Origin: Aureimonas sp. AU22
Lineage (GTDB): Bacteria; Pseudomonadota; Alphaproteobacteria; Rhizobiales; Rhizobiaceae
NCBI RefSeq assembly: GCF_001463745.1
Contig: NZ_BBWJ01000044.1
Location: 1-64,000, forward strand
DNA length: 64,000 nucleotides
Direction: 5' to 3'
Below, piece by piece: positions 13,811 through 22,091 of this stretch. The notes beneath the pieces were generated by a model that did no database searches, was not told the DNA's origin, and worked only from the letters and a program-made list of their open reading frames with translations. Positions within the stretch are counted from its first letter, which is position 1, and every line of letters starts with the position of its first letter. Position numbers and translations under genes: made by a program.

Positions 13811-15220
13811 ATGACTTCGGGCAACGATATTCTGAAGCAGATCAAGGACAACGACGTCAAGTTCGTCGACCTGCGCTTCACGGATCCCAAGGGCAAGCTT
13901 CAGCACGTCACGATGGACCAGACCATCGTCGACGAGGACATGTTCTCGGAAGGCACGATGTTCGACGGTTCGTCGATCGCCGGCTGGAAGGCGATCAACG
14001 AGTCCGACATGACGCTCATGCCGGATCCCGAAACCGCCCACATGGACCCGTTCTTCGCGCAGTCGACGATGGTCCTGTACTGCGACATTCTCGATCCGGT
14101 CTCGGGTGAGAGCTACAACCGCGACCCGCGCGGCACCGCCAAGAAGGCCGAAGCCTACCTGAACCAGTCGGGCATCGGCGACACGGCCTATTTTGGCCCT
14201 GAGGCCGAGTTCTTCATCTTCGACGACGTCCGCTACAAGGCCGATCCGTACAACACCGGCTTCAAGCTGGATTCGACCGAGCTGCCGTCCAACGACGACT
14301 CCGAGTACGAGACCGGCAACCTTGGCCACCGTCCCCGCGTGAAGGGCGGCTACTTCCCGGTTCCCCCGGTCGACAGCTGCCAGGACATGCGGTCCGAGAT
14401 GCTGACGGTCATGGCCGAGATGGGCGTGTCGGTCGAGAAGCACCACCACGAGGTGGCCGCGGCGCAGCATGAGCTCGGCATCAAGTTCGACACGCTCGTC
14501 CGCAACGCGGACAAGATGCAGATCTACAAGTACGTCATCCATCAGGTCGCCAATGCCTATGGCAAGACGGCGACCTTCATGCCGAAGCCGATCTTCGGCG
14601 ACAACGGCTCGGGCATGCACGTGCACCAGTCAATCTGGAAGGGCGGCAAGCCGACCTTCGCCGGCAACGAATACGCGGGCCTTTCCGAGAACGCGCTGTT
14701 CTACATCGGCGGCATCATCAAGCATGCCAAGTCGCTGAACGCCTTCACCAATCCGTCCACCAACGCGTTCAAGCGCCTGGTGCCGGGCTACGAGGCGCCG
14801 GTGCTGCTGGCCTACTCGGCTCGCAACCGCTCGGCCTCCTGCCGCATTCCGTTCGGCCAGTCGCCGAAGGCAAAGCGCGTCGAAGTCCGCTTCCCGGATC
14901 CGACCGCGAACCCCTACCTCGCCTTCGCCGCCATGCTGATGGCGGGCCTCGACGGCATCAAGAACAAGATCCATCCGGGCGCCGCCATGGACAAGGATCT
15001 CTACGACCTGCCGCCCGAGGAGCTGAAGGAAATCCCGACCGTCTGCCGTTCGCTCCGCGAGGCGATGGAGAGCCTGGATTCCGACCGCGACTACCTGAAG
15101 GCCGGCGGCGTGTTCGACGACGACCAGATCGACGCCTTCATCGACCTCAAGATGGCCGAGGTTCTGCGCTTCGAGATGACCCCGCACCCGGTCGAGTTCG
15201 ACATGTACTACTCGGTCTGA
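13811..15220 (+). CDS. glnA: Glutamine synthetase type I
   Basis: Makes glutamine from glutamate, ammonia and ATP; the dodecameric bacterial enzyme. The 469-aa product shows [11 protein letters not shown], the metal-binding [18 protein letters not shown], and the C-terminal active-site region [11 protein letters not shown] with [21 protein letters not shown] carries the tyrosine that GlnE adenylylates, so activity should be modulated by covalent modification downstream of GlnB. ATG at 13811 has AAAGGA upstream. A strong terminator follows. The converging neighbour is the structurally unrelated-in-size glnII, so both synthetase types are encoded back to back. Confidence 0.98.
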   Translation: MTSGNDILKQIKDNDVKFVDLRFTDPKGKLQHVTMDQTIVDEDMFSEGTMFDGSSIAGWKAINESDMTLMPDPETAHMDPFFAQSTMVLYCDILDPVSGESYNRDPRGTAKKAEAYLNQSGIGDTAYFGPEAEFFIFDDVRYKADPYNTGFKLDSTELPSNDDSEYETGNLGHRPRVKGGYFPVPPVDSCQDMRSEMLTVMAEMGVSVEKHHHEVAAAQHELGIKFDTLVRNADKMQIYKYVIHQVANAYGKTATFMPKPIFGDNGSGMHVHQSIWKGGKPTFAGNEYAGLSENALFYIGGIIKHAKSLNAFTNPSTNAFKRLVPGYEAPVLLAYSARNRSASCRIPFGQSPKAKRVEVRFPDPTANPYLAFAAMLMAGLDGIKNKIHPGAAMDKDLYDLPPEELKEIPTVCRSLREAMESLDSDRDYLKAGGVFDDDQIDAFIDLKMAEVLRFEMTPHPVEFDMYYSV

Positions 15221-15245
15221 TCGGTTTCGAACTCATCCGCATGAC

Positions 15246-15277
15246 AGGCCTCGGCGCTTCGGCGCCGGGGCCTTTTT
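15246..15277 (+). terminator. Rho-independent terminator of glnBA
   Basis: A 12-bp stem (AGGCCTCGGCGC with GCGCCGGGGCCT, one G-T pair) closed by a TTCG tetraloop is followed by TTTTT. It lies 25 nt past the glnA stop and is a textbook intrinsic terminator. Confidence 0.88.
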
Positions 15278-15440
15278 CGTTGACGGAGTCTCGCGACGGA
15301 CGCGGCGTCGCCGAAACTCTGAAATGTCCTCGCCCGCGACGGGATCGGCGCACCTGCCCATCCCGCCCAACAATCCGAGGCCAAGGGGCGCGCGGCGATA
15401 CGCAGCCGCTCCCATCCGGCGAAATTCGGCACCTGACGCA

Positions 15441-15473
15441 AAAAGGCCCGGCGGATCGCTCGGCCGGGCTTTC
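15441..15473. terminator. Terminator of glnII (minus strand), partly bidirectional
   Basis: The stem AAAGCCCGGC / GCCGGGC with a 10-nt loop is followed on the minus strand by a T-run (complement of the A-run from 15440). A TTT also follows on the plus strand. It lies 27 nt past the glnII stop, between the two convergent glutamine synthetase genes. Confidence 0.75.
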
Positions 15474-15499
15474 GTTGTTGGTTTCGACCTAGCCTTAGC

Positions 15500-16540
15500 T
15501 CAGGCGGCTGCGGAGACCTCTGCGGAAACCGGCACTTCGGAGATCGTCTTCAGGACTTGGCTCGCGATCTGGTAGGGGCAGCCCTGGGAGTTCGGGCGGC
15601 GATCCTCGAGATAGCCCTTGTAGCCGTTGTTGACGAATGAGTGCGGCACGCGGATCGACGCGCCGCGATCGGCCACGCCGTAGGAGAACTTGTTCCAGGG
15701 CGCCGTCTCATGCTTGCCGGTCAGGCGCAGGTGGTTGTCCGGGCCGTAGACGGCGATATGGTCATCGAGATTGCGCTCGAACGCTGCCATCAGCGCCTCG
15801 AAGTAGGCTTTGCCGCCCACTTCGCGCATGTGCGCGGTCGAGAAGTTGCAGTGCATGCCCGAGCCGTTCCAGTCGGTGTCACCGAGCGGCTTGCAGTGCC
15901 ATTCGATGTCGATCTCGTACGTCTCGCACAGGCGCTGCAGGAGATAGCGCGCCATCCAAATCTGGTCCGCGGCCTTCTTGGAGCCCTTGCCGAAGATCTG
16001 GAACTCCCACTGACCCTTCGCCACCTCGGCGTTGATGCCCTCGTGGTTGATGCCGGCGGACAGGCACAGGTCGAGGTGTTCCTCGACGATCTTGCGGGCG
16101 ACCGAACCGACGTTCGAATAGCCGACGCCCGTGTAGTACGGGCCCTGCGGCGCCGGGTAACCGCTTTCGGGGAAGCCGAGCGGACGGCCGTTCTTGTAGA
16201 AGAAGTACTCCTGTTCGAAGCCGAACCAGGCGTTCTCGTCGTCGAGGATCGTCGCGCGGGCGTTCGAGGCATGCGGGGTGACACCGTCGGGCATCATGAC
16301 CTCGCACATGACGAGGACGCCGTTGGTGCGTGCGGGATCGGGATAGACGGCCACCGGCTTCAGCACGCAGTCGGAGCTGCGGCCTTCGGCCTGCATCGTG
16401 GAGGAACCGTCGAAGCCCCAGAGGGGCAGCTCTTCCAGCTTCGGGAACTCGGCGAAGTCCTTGATCTGCGTCTTGCCACGAAGATTCGGCACCGGGGTGT
16501 AGCCGTCGAGCCAAATGTATTCGAGCTTGTATTTCGTCAT
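15500..16540 (-). CDS. glnII: Glutamine synthetase type II (eukaryotic-type)
   Basis: A second glutamine synthetase, of the octameric GSII class found in rhizobia, actinomycetes and eukaryotes. It lacks the adenylylation region of GSI. ATG at 16540 (GGAG 8 nt upstream) gives 346 aa starting MTKYKLEYIWLDGY. Family blocks are LWGFDGSSTMQA, FGFEQEYFF, NGSGMHCNFST, TGKHETAPWNKFSYGVADRG and EDRRPNSQGCPY. In rhizobia glnII is transcribed from a sigma-54/NtrC promoter when nitrogen is limiting. Here a good sigma-54 -24/-12 element lies 77-92 nt upstream, and a GstI-like small gene is divergent. Both agree with nitrogen control. Confidence 0.97.
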   Translation of the reverse strand: MTKYKLEYIWLDGYTPVPNLRGKTQIKDFAEFPKLEELPLWGFDGSSTMQAEGRSSDCVLKPVAVYPDPARTNGVLVMCEVMMPDGVTPHASNARATILDDENAWFGFEQEYFFYKNGRPLGFPESGYPAPQGPYYTGVGYSNVGSVARKIVEEHLDLCLSAGINHEGINAEVAKGQWEFQIFGKGSKKAADQIWMARYLLQRLCETYEIDIEWHCKPLGDTDWNGSGMHCNFSTAHMREVGGKAYFEALMAAFERNLDDHIAVYGPDNHLRLTGKHETAPWNKFSYGVADRGASIRVPHSFVNNGYKGYLEDRRPNSQGCPYQIASQVLKTISEVPVSAEVSAAA

Positions 16541-16616
16541 CCCACTTCTCCAAAGCGTCGGCCGGTTCTCACGCACCTCTCATGGCGCGCGTCCACAACC
16601 TGCCTGACCTTTGACA

Positions 16617-16632
16617 TGCATTTCTCATGCCA
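16617..16632 (-). promoter_or_regulatory. Sigma-54 (RpoN) -24/-12 promoter of glnII
   Basis: On the minus strand TGGCATGAGAAATGCA matches the consensus TGGCACG-N4-TTGCW at all but two fixed positions and keeps the invariant GG-N10-GC. The predicted transcription start lies about 65 nt before the glnII ATG. I saw no clear NtrC dyad upstream. The rest of the 372-nt gap 16541-16912 carries no supported gene. Confidence 0.7.
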
Positions 16633-16912
16633 CTTTTCGCACGAGTGACGAACAGCGGCAGCGAACTAGCTCGGGCGCTTCCAACACCGTGCAGCTCGTC
16701 GCCCTCGAATCCCGACGCGATAGCGGTTTCAGCGCCTCGCCTGTGGCGAACAATCCAAGGATTTACCTTTTCTGACACCATAGGCCGCGCAGGACCCTAC
16801 AAGGCTCCAACGGTCGAGGCCTTCCACCTGCTGAAATAAGGTGCATATTGAGTATGGAATGAGCACGAGACGCGTGCGAAACGCTCTGCAATTCCTCGAA
16901 GAGGATGCGACG

Positions 16913-17098
16913 ATGGATCAGACCGCCACGATCAAAAGCGCCACCATTTTGGCTTTCCCCCATGCCGGTCGACGCGACACGCGGGCCTGGGGTGTGGAAC
17001 CTCCCCAAAGCCTCTTGCCCCAGGCGACGATCGTCGACTGCGACGCCTGGTACCATCAGGCCGCGGTCGAAGAGGACAAACCGCACGGCAACGCCTGA
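16913..17098 (+). CDS. DUF2735 / GstI-like small protein (putative glutamine synthetase translation inhibitor)
   Basis: A 61-aa protein divergent from glnII. ATG at 16913 has GAGG 8 nt upstream. An in-frame start at 16841 would add 24 residues of unlike character. The sequence has the DUF2735 look: an ATIL-AFP motif near residue 11 (compare the AKIxxFP pattern), a variable middle, and a conserved C-terminal DAWYHQAAVEEDKP. In Rhizobium leguminosarum the gene in this place, gstI, encodes 63 aa and was reported to inhibit glnII translation; DUF2735 members are often named after it. Position, size and C-terminal motif support orthology. The inhibitory role is inferred, not shown. The 6-nt gap to the convergent glutaminase stop is notable. 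Confidence 0.72.
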   Translation: MDQTATIKSATILAFPHAGRRDTRAWGVEPPQSLLPQATIVDCDAWYHQAAVEEDKPHGNA

Positions 17099-17104
17099 CG
17101 GTCG

Positions 17105-18046
17105 TCAGGTGCCGAAGATCGATACGCCGGAACGTTTGGCGAAGGCCTCGAGCGCAATGCGACCGAGGTGCGAATTGCCGGCCGCATCGAGCCCGGGCGA
17201 CCAGACCGCGATCGACGCTTGTCCAGGCACGATCGCCAGGATGCCGCCTCCCACCCCGCTCTTGCCGGGCAATCCGACCCGATAGGCGAACTCGCCGGAG
17301 CCGTCATAGTGGCCGCAGGTGAGCATGATCGCGTTGATGCGACGCGCTCGTTCGGGCTGGATGACCGAAAGCCCGGTGGCCGGGTGGCGCCCGGAATGGG
17401 CGAGGAAGCGTCCCGCAAGAGCGAGCTGGCGACAGGACATAGCGATGGCACAGTGGTGGAAGTAGACGCCGAGCGTATATTCGACTGGATTTTCGATTAC
17501 GCCGAACGATTTCATGTAGTTAGCGAGCGCCATGTTTCGGAAGCCGGTACGCTGCTCGGACTCGGCGACCGCCTTGTCGATCGTGATCCCCTGGTCGTCC
17601 GACAGGAAGCGCATGAAGCGCAGGATTTCGCCGAGCGCCTCGCGTGGCTTGTGACCGGAAAGGATCACATCCGTGACCGCAATGGCGCCGGCATTGATGA
17701 AGGGGTTCCGGGGCACCCCCTTCTCGCTTTCCAGCTGCACGATCGAATTGAAGGCCGTGCCCGAGGGCTCCCGCCCCACCCGCTTCCACAGTCGATCACC
17801 CGCAATCCCGAGCGCGAGGGTCAGCGTGAAGACCTTCGAGATGCTCTGGATGGAGAACGGCATGTCGGCGTCGCCAGCCGCAGCGACCGTGCCGTCCGGC
17901 AGCGCCACCGCCATTCCGAAGAAGGCGGGATCCACACGCGCGAGTTCGGGAATGTAGTCCGCGACCCGGCCGCGCTCGGGACGCGCGCGCATCTCTTCCG
18001 CAATGTCCGTGACGAGGGACTGAAGTTCCGAACCAGTGATCATCAA
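17105..18046 (-). CDS. glsA: Glutaminase (serine-dependent beta-lactamase-like fold)
   Basis: Hydrolyses glutamine to glutamate and ammonia. The 313-aa protein has the family's Ser68-x-x-Lys71 catalytic pair in [33 protein letters not shown], and the C-terminal [11 protein letters not shown]. The length is normal. Tandem ATG codons at 18046 and 18043 make the exact start uncertain by one residue. It is transcribed on the minus strand toward the GstI-like gene. With glnB, glnA and glnII it makes a 5-kb glutamine block in which synthesis and breakdown are both encoded. There is no obvious shared promoter, so co-regulation is a guess. Confidence 0.95.
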   Translation of the reverse strand: MMITGSELQSLVTDIAEEMRARPERGRVADYIPELARVDPAFFGMAVALPDGTVAAAGDADMPFSIQSISKVFTLTLALGIAGDRLWKRVGREPSGTAFNSIVQLESEKGVPRNPFINAGAIAVTDVILSGHKPREALGEILRFMRFLSDDQGITIDKAVAESEQRTGFRNMALANYMKSFGVIENPVEYTLGVYFHHCAIAMSCRQLALAGRFLAHSGRHPATGLSVIQPERARRINAIMLTCGHYDGSGEFAYRVGLPGKSGVGGGILAIVPGQASIAVWSPGLDAAGNSHLGRIALEAFAKRSGVSIFGT

Positions 18047-18086
18047 AGACTCCGCTGCAAGCGTCGGGCGATGTGGACCACCACGT

Positions 18087-18986
18087 TTACCGCGGCGAAG
18101 AAGGGCCGACCTTGGTATCGATCCAGTTCAGAGCGTCGCGCCAATCGATCATCCGGATCGGCGTGCCGTGGTTGCCGTCCTCGAAGCCGACGAACCGGAT
18201 GGGATAGGTCGGATCGCCCTTTCGCACGGAGCTGTAGAAGGCCACCTGACGGTCGAACGCATACACCTTGTCGCGCGTACCATGAGCCAGGAACAGAGGC
18301 ATCCTCGCCTTGTGCGCGCGGCGCATCGCGGCGAAGCGGTCGGAGCTCGAATCCGATCCAAGCAGCATCATGGCGTCCACTGCGGGCGCGTCGGAGCCGG
18401 ACGCGATGCTCCAGCAGATCTGTCCGCCCATCGAGGCGCAAGCCAGAATAAGCCGCGACGATGCATGCTCACGCTTCAATTGCTGGAGCAGCGTGCCGAT
18501 CCTGGCGGCGTCCGCGTCGCCCAACCGTCCGCCGTCCACGGTGACATAGATGCCGTCGTTGCGGACCAGCAGGTTCTTCAGGCGATTGAAGTTACCGCCG
18601 AAGGACCAGTCGTTGAGCCCGAGCCGACGATCCCCGTTTCGGCCGTGCACGAAGACGAGTATCGGTCCGGTCCGTGAAATTGAGCCAACCGTCGCATAGC
18701 GAAGCGGACCGCCGGGCGTCGCGATTTCCCGGTCCTCCGGCCGACCGATCGCCTTCAGATCGACATAGCGACGCTTCACGCGTCGTTCAGGAATGTCGTC
18801 CCGGTCGTCGATGTCCCGCGCTTCGCTGTACGGCACGTCCAGGCGCTGCCCGCCGTCGAGACTGGCGACCGGCTCGGGGTAGGAAAAGAGACCGTCCTTG
18901 AAGGGTGCGAACGGCTCGGCCGACGCCGTGGCGATGCAAGCGAGGGCGACCACAGCGCCCAAGAACCCACTCGCCGTTCGCATCAT
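18087..18986 (-). CDS. Secreted alpha/beta-hydrolase-like protein
   Basis: A 299-aa protein with a Sec signal peptide (residues 1-23, [21 protein letters not shown], then SAEPF). It resembles serine alpha/beta hydrolases: an early [10 protein letters not shown] oxyanion-type strand, a nucleophile elbow CASMGG, an acidic [11 protein letters not shown] region, and a late His in [10 protein letters not shown]. The elbow has Cys in place of the first Gly of GxSxG, which some family members tolerate. No substrate can be inferred. Start 18986 was chosen for the signal peptide. An in-frame ATG at 19013 would bury it. It is divergent from parE. Confidence 0.7.
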   Translation of the reverse strand: MMRTASGFLGAVVALACIATASAEPFAPFKDGLFSYPEPVASLDGGQRLDVPYSEARDIDDRDDIPERRVKRRYVDLKAIGRPEDREIATPGGPLRYATVGSISRTGPILVFVHGRNGDRRLGLNDWSFGGNFNRLKNLLVRNDGIYVTVDGGRLGDADAARIGTLLQQLKREHASSRLILACASMGGQICWSIASGSDAPAVDAMMLLGSDSSSDRFAAMRRAHKARMPLFLAHGTRDKVYAFDRQVAFYSSVRKGDPTYPIRFVGFEDGNHGTPIRMIDWRDALNWIDTKVGPSSPR

Positions 18987-19114
18987 GAAACCCCATTCGC
19001 ATTCGTTGTTCATCGTCACCATACGCGGAGCGAAGCGTCCTGAGGCGTTGCGGCGATGCGTCATGTGCGGGATAAACGCCCTCGAACACCCGCTGCGCGG
19101 CGCGCCTCGAGTGA

Positions 19115-19129
19115 GAACACTTGTAGAAC
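19115..19129. promoter_or_regulatory. LexA (SOS) box upstream of parE
   Basis: GAAC-ACTTGTA-GAAC is a perfect GAAC-N7-GAAC direct repeat 74 nt before the parE start. It overlaps a candidate -35 (TTGTAG at 19122, 17 nt to TACCTC). As I recall, parE is in the reported SOS regulon of several alphaproteobacteria. Confidence 0.72.
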
Positions 19130-19202
19130 ATTGGCGGAAAGGCTACCTCGAAAGCATGCCGCAGCACGCTCGCGAGTGGCCTGTCCGAGGCCGGATGAAC
19201 AT

Positions 19203-21239
19203 ATGAGTCAGGATCTTTTCGCCCGCGCTCCGGCCCGAGGCCCGTCCCGTTCCACCGCCGAGCGCCTGCCGCGGCAGGCGACGCAGCCCGTCGCCGCACC
19301 GGCACCGGCTGCCGATTACACTGCGGCCGACATCGAGGTGCTGGAGGGGCTGGAGCCCGTCCGGCGTCGGCCCGGCATGTATATCGGCGGGACAGACGAG
19401 AAGGCGCTGCACCACCTCTTCGCCGAGGTGATCGACAACTCGATGGACGAAGCGGTCGCGGGCCACGCCAACTTCATCGAGGTCTCTCTGGATGAGGACG
19501 GCTTCCTCGCGGTCACCGATAACGGTCGCGGCATCCCGGTCGACCCGCATCCGAAGTACCGCGACAAGTCGGCCCTCGAAGTGATCATGACGACGCTGCA
19601 CGCGGGCGGCAAGTTCGACTCGAAGGTCTACGAGACCTCCGGCGGCCTGCACGGCGTCGGCATTTCGGTCGTCAACGCGCTGTCGGACGCGTTGGAGGTC
19701 GAGGTCGCGCGCAACCGCAAGCTCTATCGCCAGACCTATTCGCGCGGTATCCCAACCTCGGGTCTTGCGGAAGTCGGCGAGGTCCAGAACCGGCGCGGCA
19801 CGCGCATCCGTTTCCGGCCGGATACGACGATCTTCGGCGAGAGCGCGAAGTTCCTTCCGGCTCGCCTGTTCGCCATGGCCCGTTCCAAGGCCTACCTGTT
19901 CGGTGGCGTCGAGATTCGCTGGGCCTGTGCGCCGTCGCTGCTCCCAGTGGACGGCAAGGTCCCTGCCCGCGCGAGCTTCCACTTCCCCGGCGGGTTGAAG
20001 GACTATCTGGAAGCGTCGCTGGACGGACAGACGCGTGTCACCTCGCAGATCTTCGCAGGCCGTTCCGAGAAAGTCTCGGGCCATGGCGCTGTCGAATGGG
20101 CCGTGTCGTGGACGCAGGACGACGGCGCAGTGCGTTCCTATGTGAACACGATCCCGACGCCCGAAGGTGGCTCCCACGAAGCAGGCCTGCGCGCCGTCCT
20201 CCTGCGCGGGCTGAAGGCATTCGCGGAGCTTCAGGGCAACCGGAAGGCCGCCAGCATCACGGCCGACGATGTGATGATCACGGCGTCCGCAATGCTTTCG
20301 GTCTTCATCCGGGAGCCTGAGTTCGTCGGCCAGACGAAGGATCGGCTCGCCACCGCCGAGGCGCAGCGCATCGTCGAGAATTCGATCCGCGACTCCTTCG
20401 ACATCTGGCTCGCCTCTTCGCCGCAGGACGCCTCCCGCCTCATCGACTGGGTGGTGGAGCGCGCGGACGAACGGCTCCGGCGCAAGCAGGAAAAGGAAGT
20501 GAGCCGCAAGACGGCGACGCGAAAGCTGCGCCTTCCCGGCAAGCTCGCCGATTGCTCGCAGACCGGTGCGGGGGGCGCAGAACTCTTCATCGTCGAGGGT
20601 GACTCGGCCGGCGGCTCCGCCAAGCAGGCCCGGGATCGCGCGCGGCAGGCGATCCTGCCGCTGCGGGGCAAGATCCTCAACGTCGCCTCGGCGGGTCGGG
20701 AGAAGCTCGGCGCCAACCAGCAGCTTGCCGACCTGACTTTGGCGCTCGGCTGCGGCACGCGGGGTAAGTATCGCGACGACGACCTGCGTTACGAGCGGGT
20801 GATCATCATGACCGACGCCGATGTCGACGGAGCCCATATCGCGTCGCTGCTGATTACCTTCTTCTATCAGGAGATGCCCGAACTGATCCGCGGCGGTCAT
20901 TTATTCCTCGCGGTCCCTCCGCTCTACAAGCTGACGCAGGGTGGCAAGACGATCTACGCCCGGGACGATGCGGACCGCGAGCGCATCGTCGCGCGGGACT
21001 TCAAGGGCAAGGGGAAGGTCGAGGTCAGCCGCTTCAAAGGTCTCGGGGAAATGCTGCCGTCGCAGCTGAAGGAAACCACGATGGATCCGCGAAAGCGCAC
21101 CTTGCTTCGCGTCGAAATCGATGCTTCTCCGGAAGCCGGCACGGCTGGTGCGGTGGATGCCCTTATGGGCAACAAGCCCGAAGCGCGATTCCGGTTCATT
21201 CAGGACCGAGCGGCCTTCGTTCGGGATCTCGACGTCTAG
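19203..21239 (+). CDS. parE: DNA topoisomerase IV subunit B
   Basis: The ATPase subunit of topoisomerase IV, which decatenates daughter chromosomes with ParC. The 678-aa product has the GHKL ATPase motifs (EVIDNSMDEAVAG, DNGRGIPVD, GGLHGVGISVVNALS), the transducer domain, and a TOPRIM fold with FIVEGDSAGG and IIMTDADVDGAH. The C-terminal SRFKGLGEMLPSQL is present. QAILPLRGKILNV and the lack of a GyrB-type insertion favour ParE over GyrB. The first 45 residues are a Pro/Ala/Arg-rich extension. ATG at 19203 is assumed. The ribosome site is weak. An SOS box lies upstream. Confidence 0.95.
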   Translation: MSQDLFARAPARGPSRSTAERLPRQATQPVAAPAPAADYTAADIEVLEGLEPVRRRPGMYIGGTDEKALHHLFAEVIDNSMDEAVAGHANFIEVSLDEDGFLAVTDNGRGIPVDPHPKYRDKSALEVIMTTLHAGGKFDSKVYETSGGLHGVGISVVNALSDALEVEVARNRKLYRQTYSRGIPTSGLAEVGEVQNRRGTRIRFRPDTTIFGESAKFLPARLFAMARSKAYLFGGVEIRWACAPSLLPVDGKVPARASFHFPGGLKDYLEASLDGQTRVTSQIFAGRSEKVSGHGAVEWAVSWTQDDGAVRSYVNTIPTPEGGSHEAGLRAVLLRGLKAFAELQGNRKAASITADDVMITASAMLSVFIREPEFVGQTKDRLATAEAQRIVENSIRDSFDIWLASSPQDASRLIDWVVERADERLRRKQEKEVSRKTATRKLRLPGKLADCSQTGAGGAELFIVEGDSAGGSAKQARDRARQAILPLRGKILNVASAGREKLGANQQLADLTLALGCGTRGKYRDDDLRYERVIIMTDADVDGAHIASLLITFFYQEMPELIRGGHLFLAVPPLYKLTQGGKTIYARDDADRERIVARDFKGKGKVEVSRFKGLGEMLPSQLKETTMDPRKRTLLRVEIDASPEAGTAGAVDALMGNKPEARFRFIQDRAAFVRDLDV

Positions 21240-21270
21240 ACACGCAGTGCCGACAGTTGGAGGGACGACC

Positions 21271-21849
21271 ATGAACCGCATGATCCGCACCGCTATCGCG
21301 ATGACCTATATCGCATCGCTCCCGGCGTTGGCGCAGGAACCCGCCCCGGCAGCTCCTGCCCCTCAGGATAGCGCCCCGGCGCCCGCGCCCCCTGCCCCGG
21401 CGTCCCCGGACGTCACCCAGCCCGGTGCTGCTGCCAAGCCTGCACCGACGCCCGAGCAGAACGCCGAAGTGATGAGCGCGATCTCCAATCTGTCGCCCAT
21501 CATCGGCGACGTTCAGATCGTCGGTCCCTGGGTCGAGGGCGAGCGTAACGGCGTCTGGCGTACGATCATGACGCAGGCACTCGGCGAGACGAAGGGAAGC
21601 CGGTTCTTCTTCCAGCAGGTGGAAGAACGCGAGGGCAAACCGGTCGTCGTCGCCAGCACGGAAGTGACTGAGATCGCGGAGGTCGACGGGGCGATCGTCG
21701 GATATCGTGCGGATGCGCCGGCGGAAGGTCAGGAAAGCAACCTGACGCTGTTCTTCGACATCGTGCCGCTCGATGGCGAAATCTCGGAGACCTACGAGCT
21801 CTTCGTGGCACCCGGCCAACCATACCGGTTCGGGCCTGCTTCGAACTGA
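21271..21849 (+). CDS. Secreted Pro/Ala-rich protein of unknown function
   Basis: A 192-aa exported protein. ATG at 21271 has GGAGG 7 nt upstream. Residues 1-21 form a Sec signal peptide (MNRMIRTAIAMTYIASLPALA, cleavage before QEPAP). Residues 22-65 are a low-complexity Pro/Ala linker suited to spanning the periplasm or cell wall. The rest, from about residue 70, is a compact domain that I do not recognise, mostly beta by eye, with no Cys. It follows parE after 31 nt and may be co-transcribed. It is hypothetical, but translation looks real from the ribosome site and signal peptide. Confidence 0.75.
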   Translation: MNRMIRTAIAMTYIASLPALAQEPAPAAPAPQDSAPAPAPPAPASPDVTQPGAAAKPAPTPEQNAEVMSAISNLSPIIGDVQIVGPWVEGERNGVWRTIMTQALGETKGSRFFFQQVEEREGKPVVVASTEVTEIAEVDGAIVGYRADAPAEGQESNLTLFFDIVPLDGEISETYELFVAPGQPYRFGPASN

Positions 21850-21940
21850 TTGGTCGATCGGTGGCGCGGCACAGCAAACCGAGCCGTACGTCGCTTCCTC
21901 TCGTTCAGTAGTTCGGGGCCGAACGTCCCAGAAACATTCC

Positions 21941-21968
21941 CCTCCGCCGGATTACTCTTCGGCGGAGG
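21941..21968. repeat. 9-bp perfect stem upstream of the DEAD-box helicase
   Basis: CCTCCGCCG (21941-21949) pairs perfectly with CGGCGGAGG (21960-21968) around a 10-nt loop. No T-tract follows on the plus strand, so this is either a Rho-type 3'-end stem of the preceding gene or a structure just upstream of the helicase promoter. Confidence 0.45.
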
Positions 21969-21996
21969 ATAACAGGCGTGCGGCGTTGTTCTGCGG

Positions 21997-22025
21997 TTGA
22001 CAGATAGCACCTGGAAGCCTATCGC
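21997..22025 (+). promoter_or_regulatory. Candidate housekeeping promoter of the DEAD-box helicase
   Basis: A consensus TTGACA (21997-22002) stands exactly 17 nt before TATCGC (22020-22025). The predicted start leaves a leader of about 60 nt before the helicase ATG at 22092. Confidence 0.5.
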
Positions 22026-22091
22026 CCATTTCGGGATACGACGCTCCTTCGGACTTGCTCCCAAGTCCGGCAGCAAGAGACATCCGATTTC

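Noticed and set aside
15278-15440. Possible small genes between glnA and glnII
   Set aside because: Several short frames are open, but none has a ribosome site or sensible composition; the gap is bounded by two terminators.
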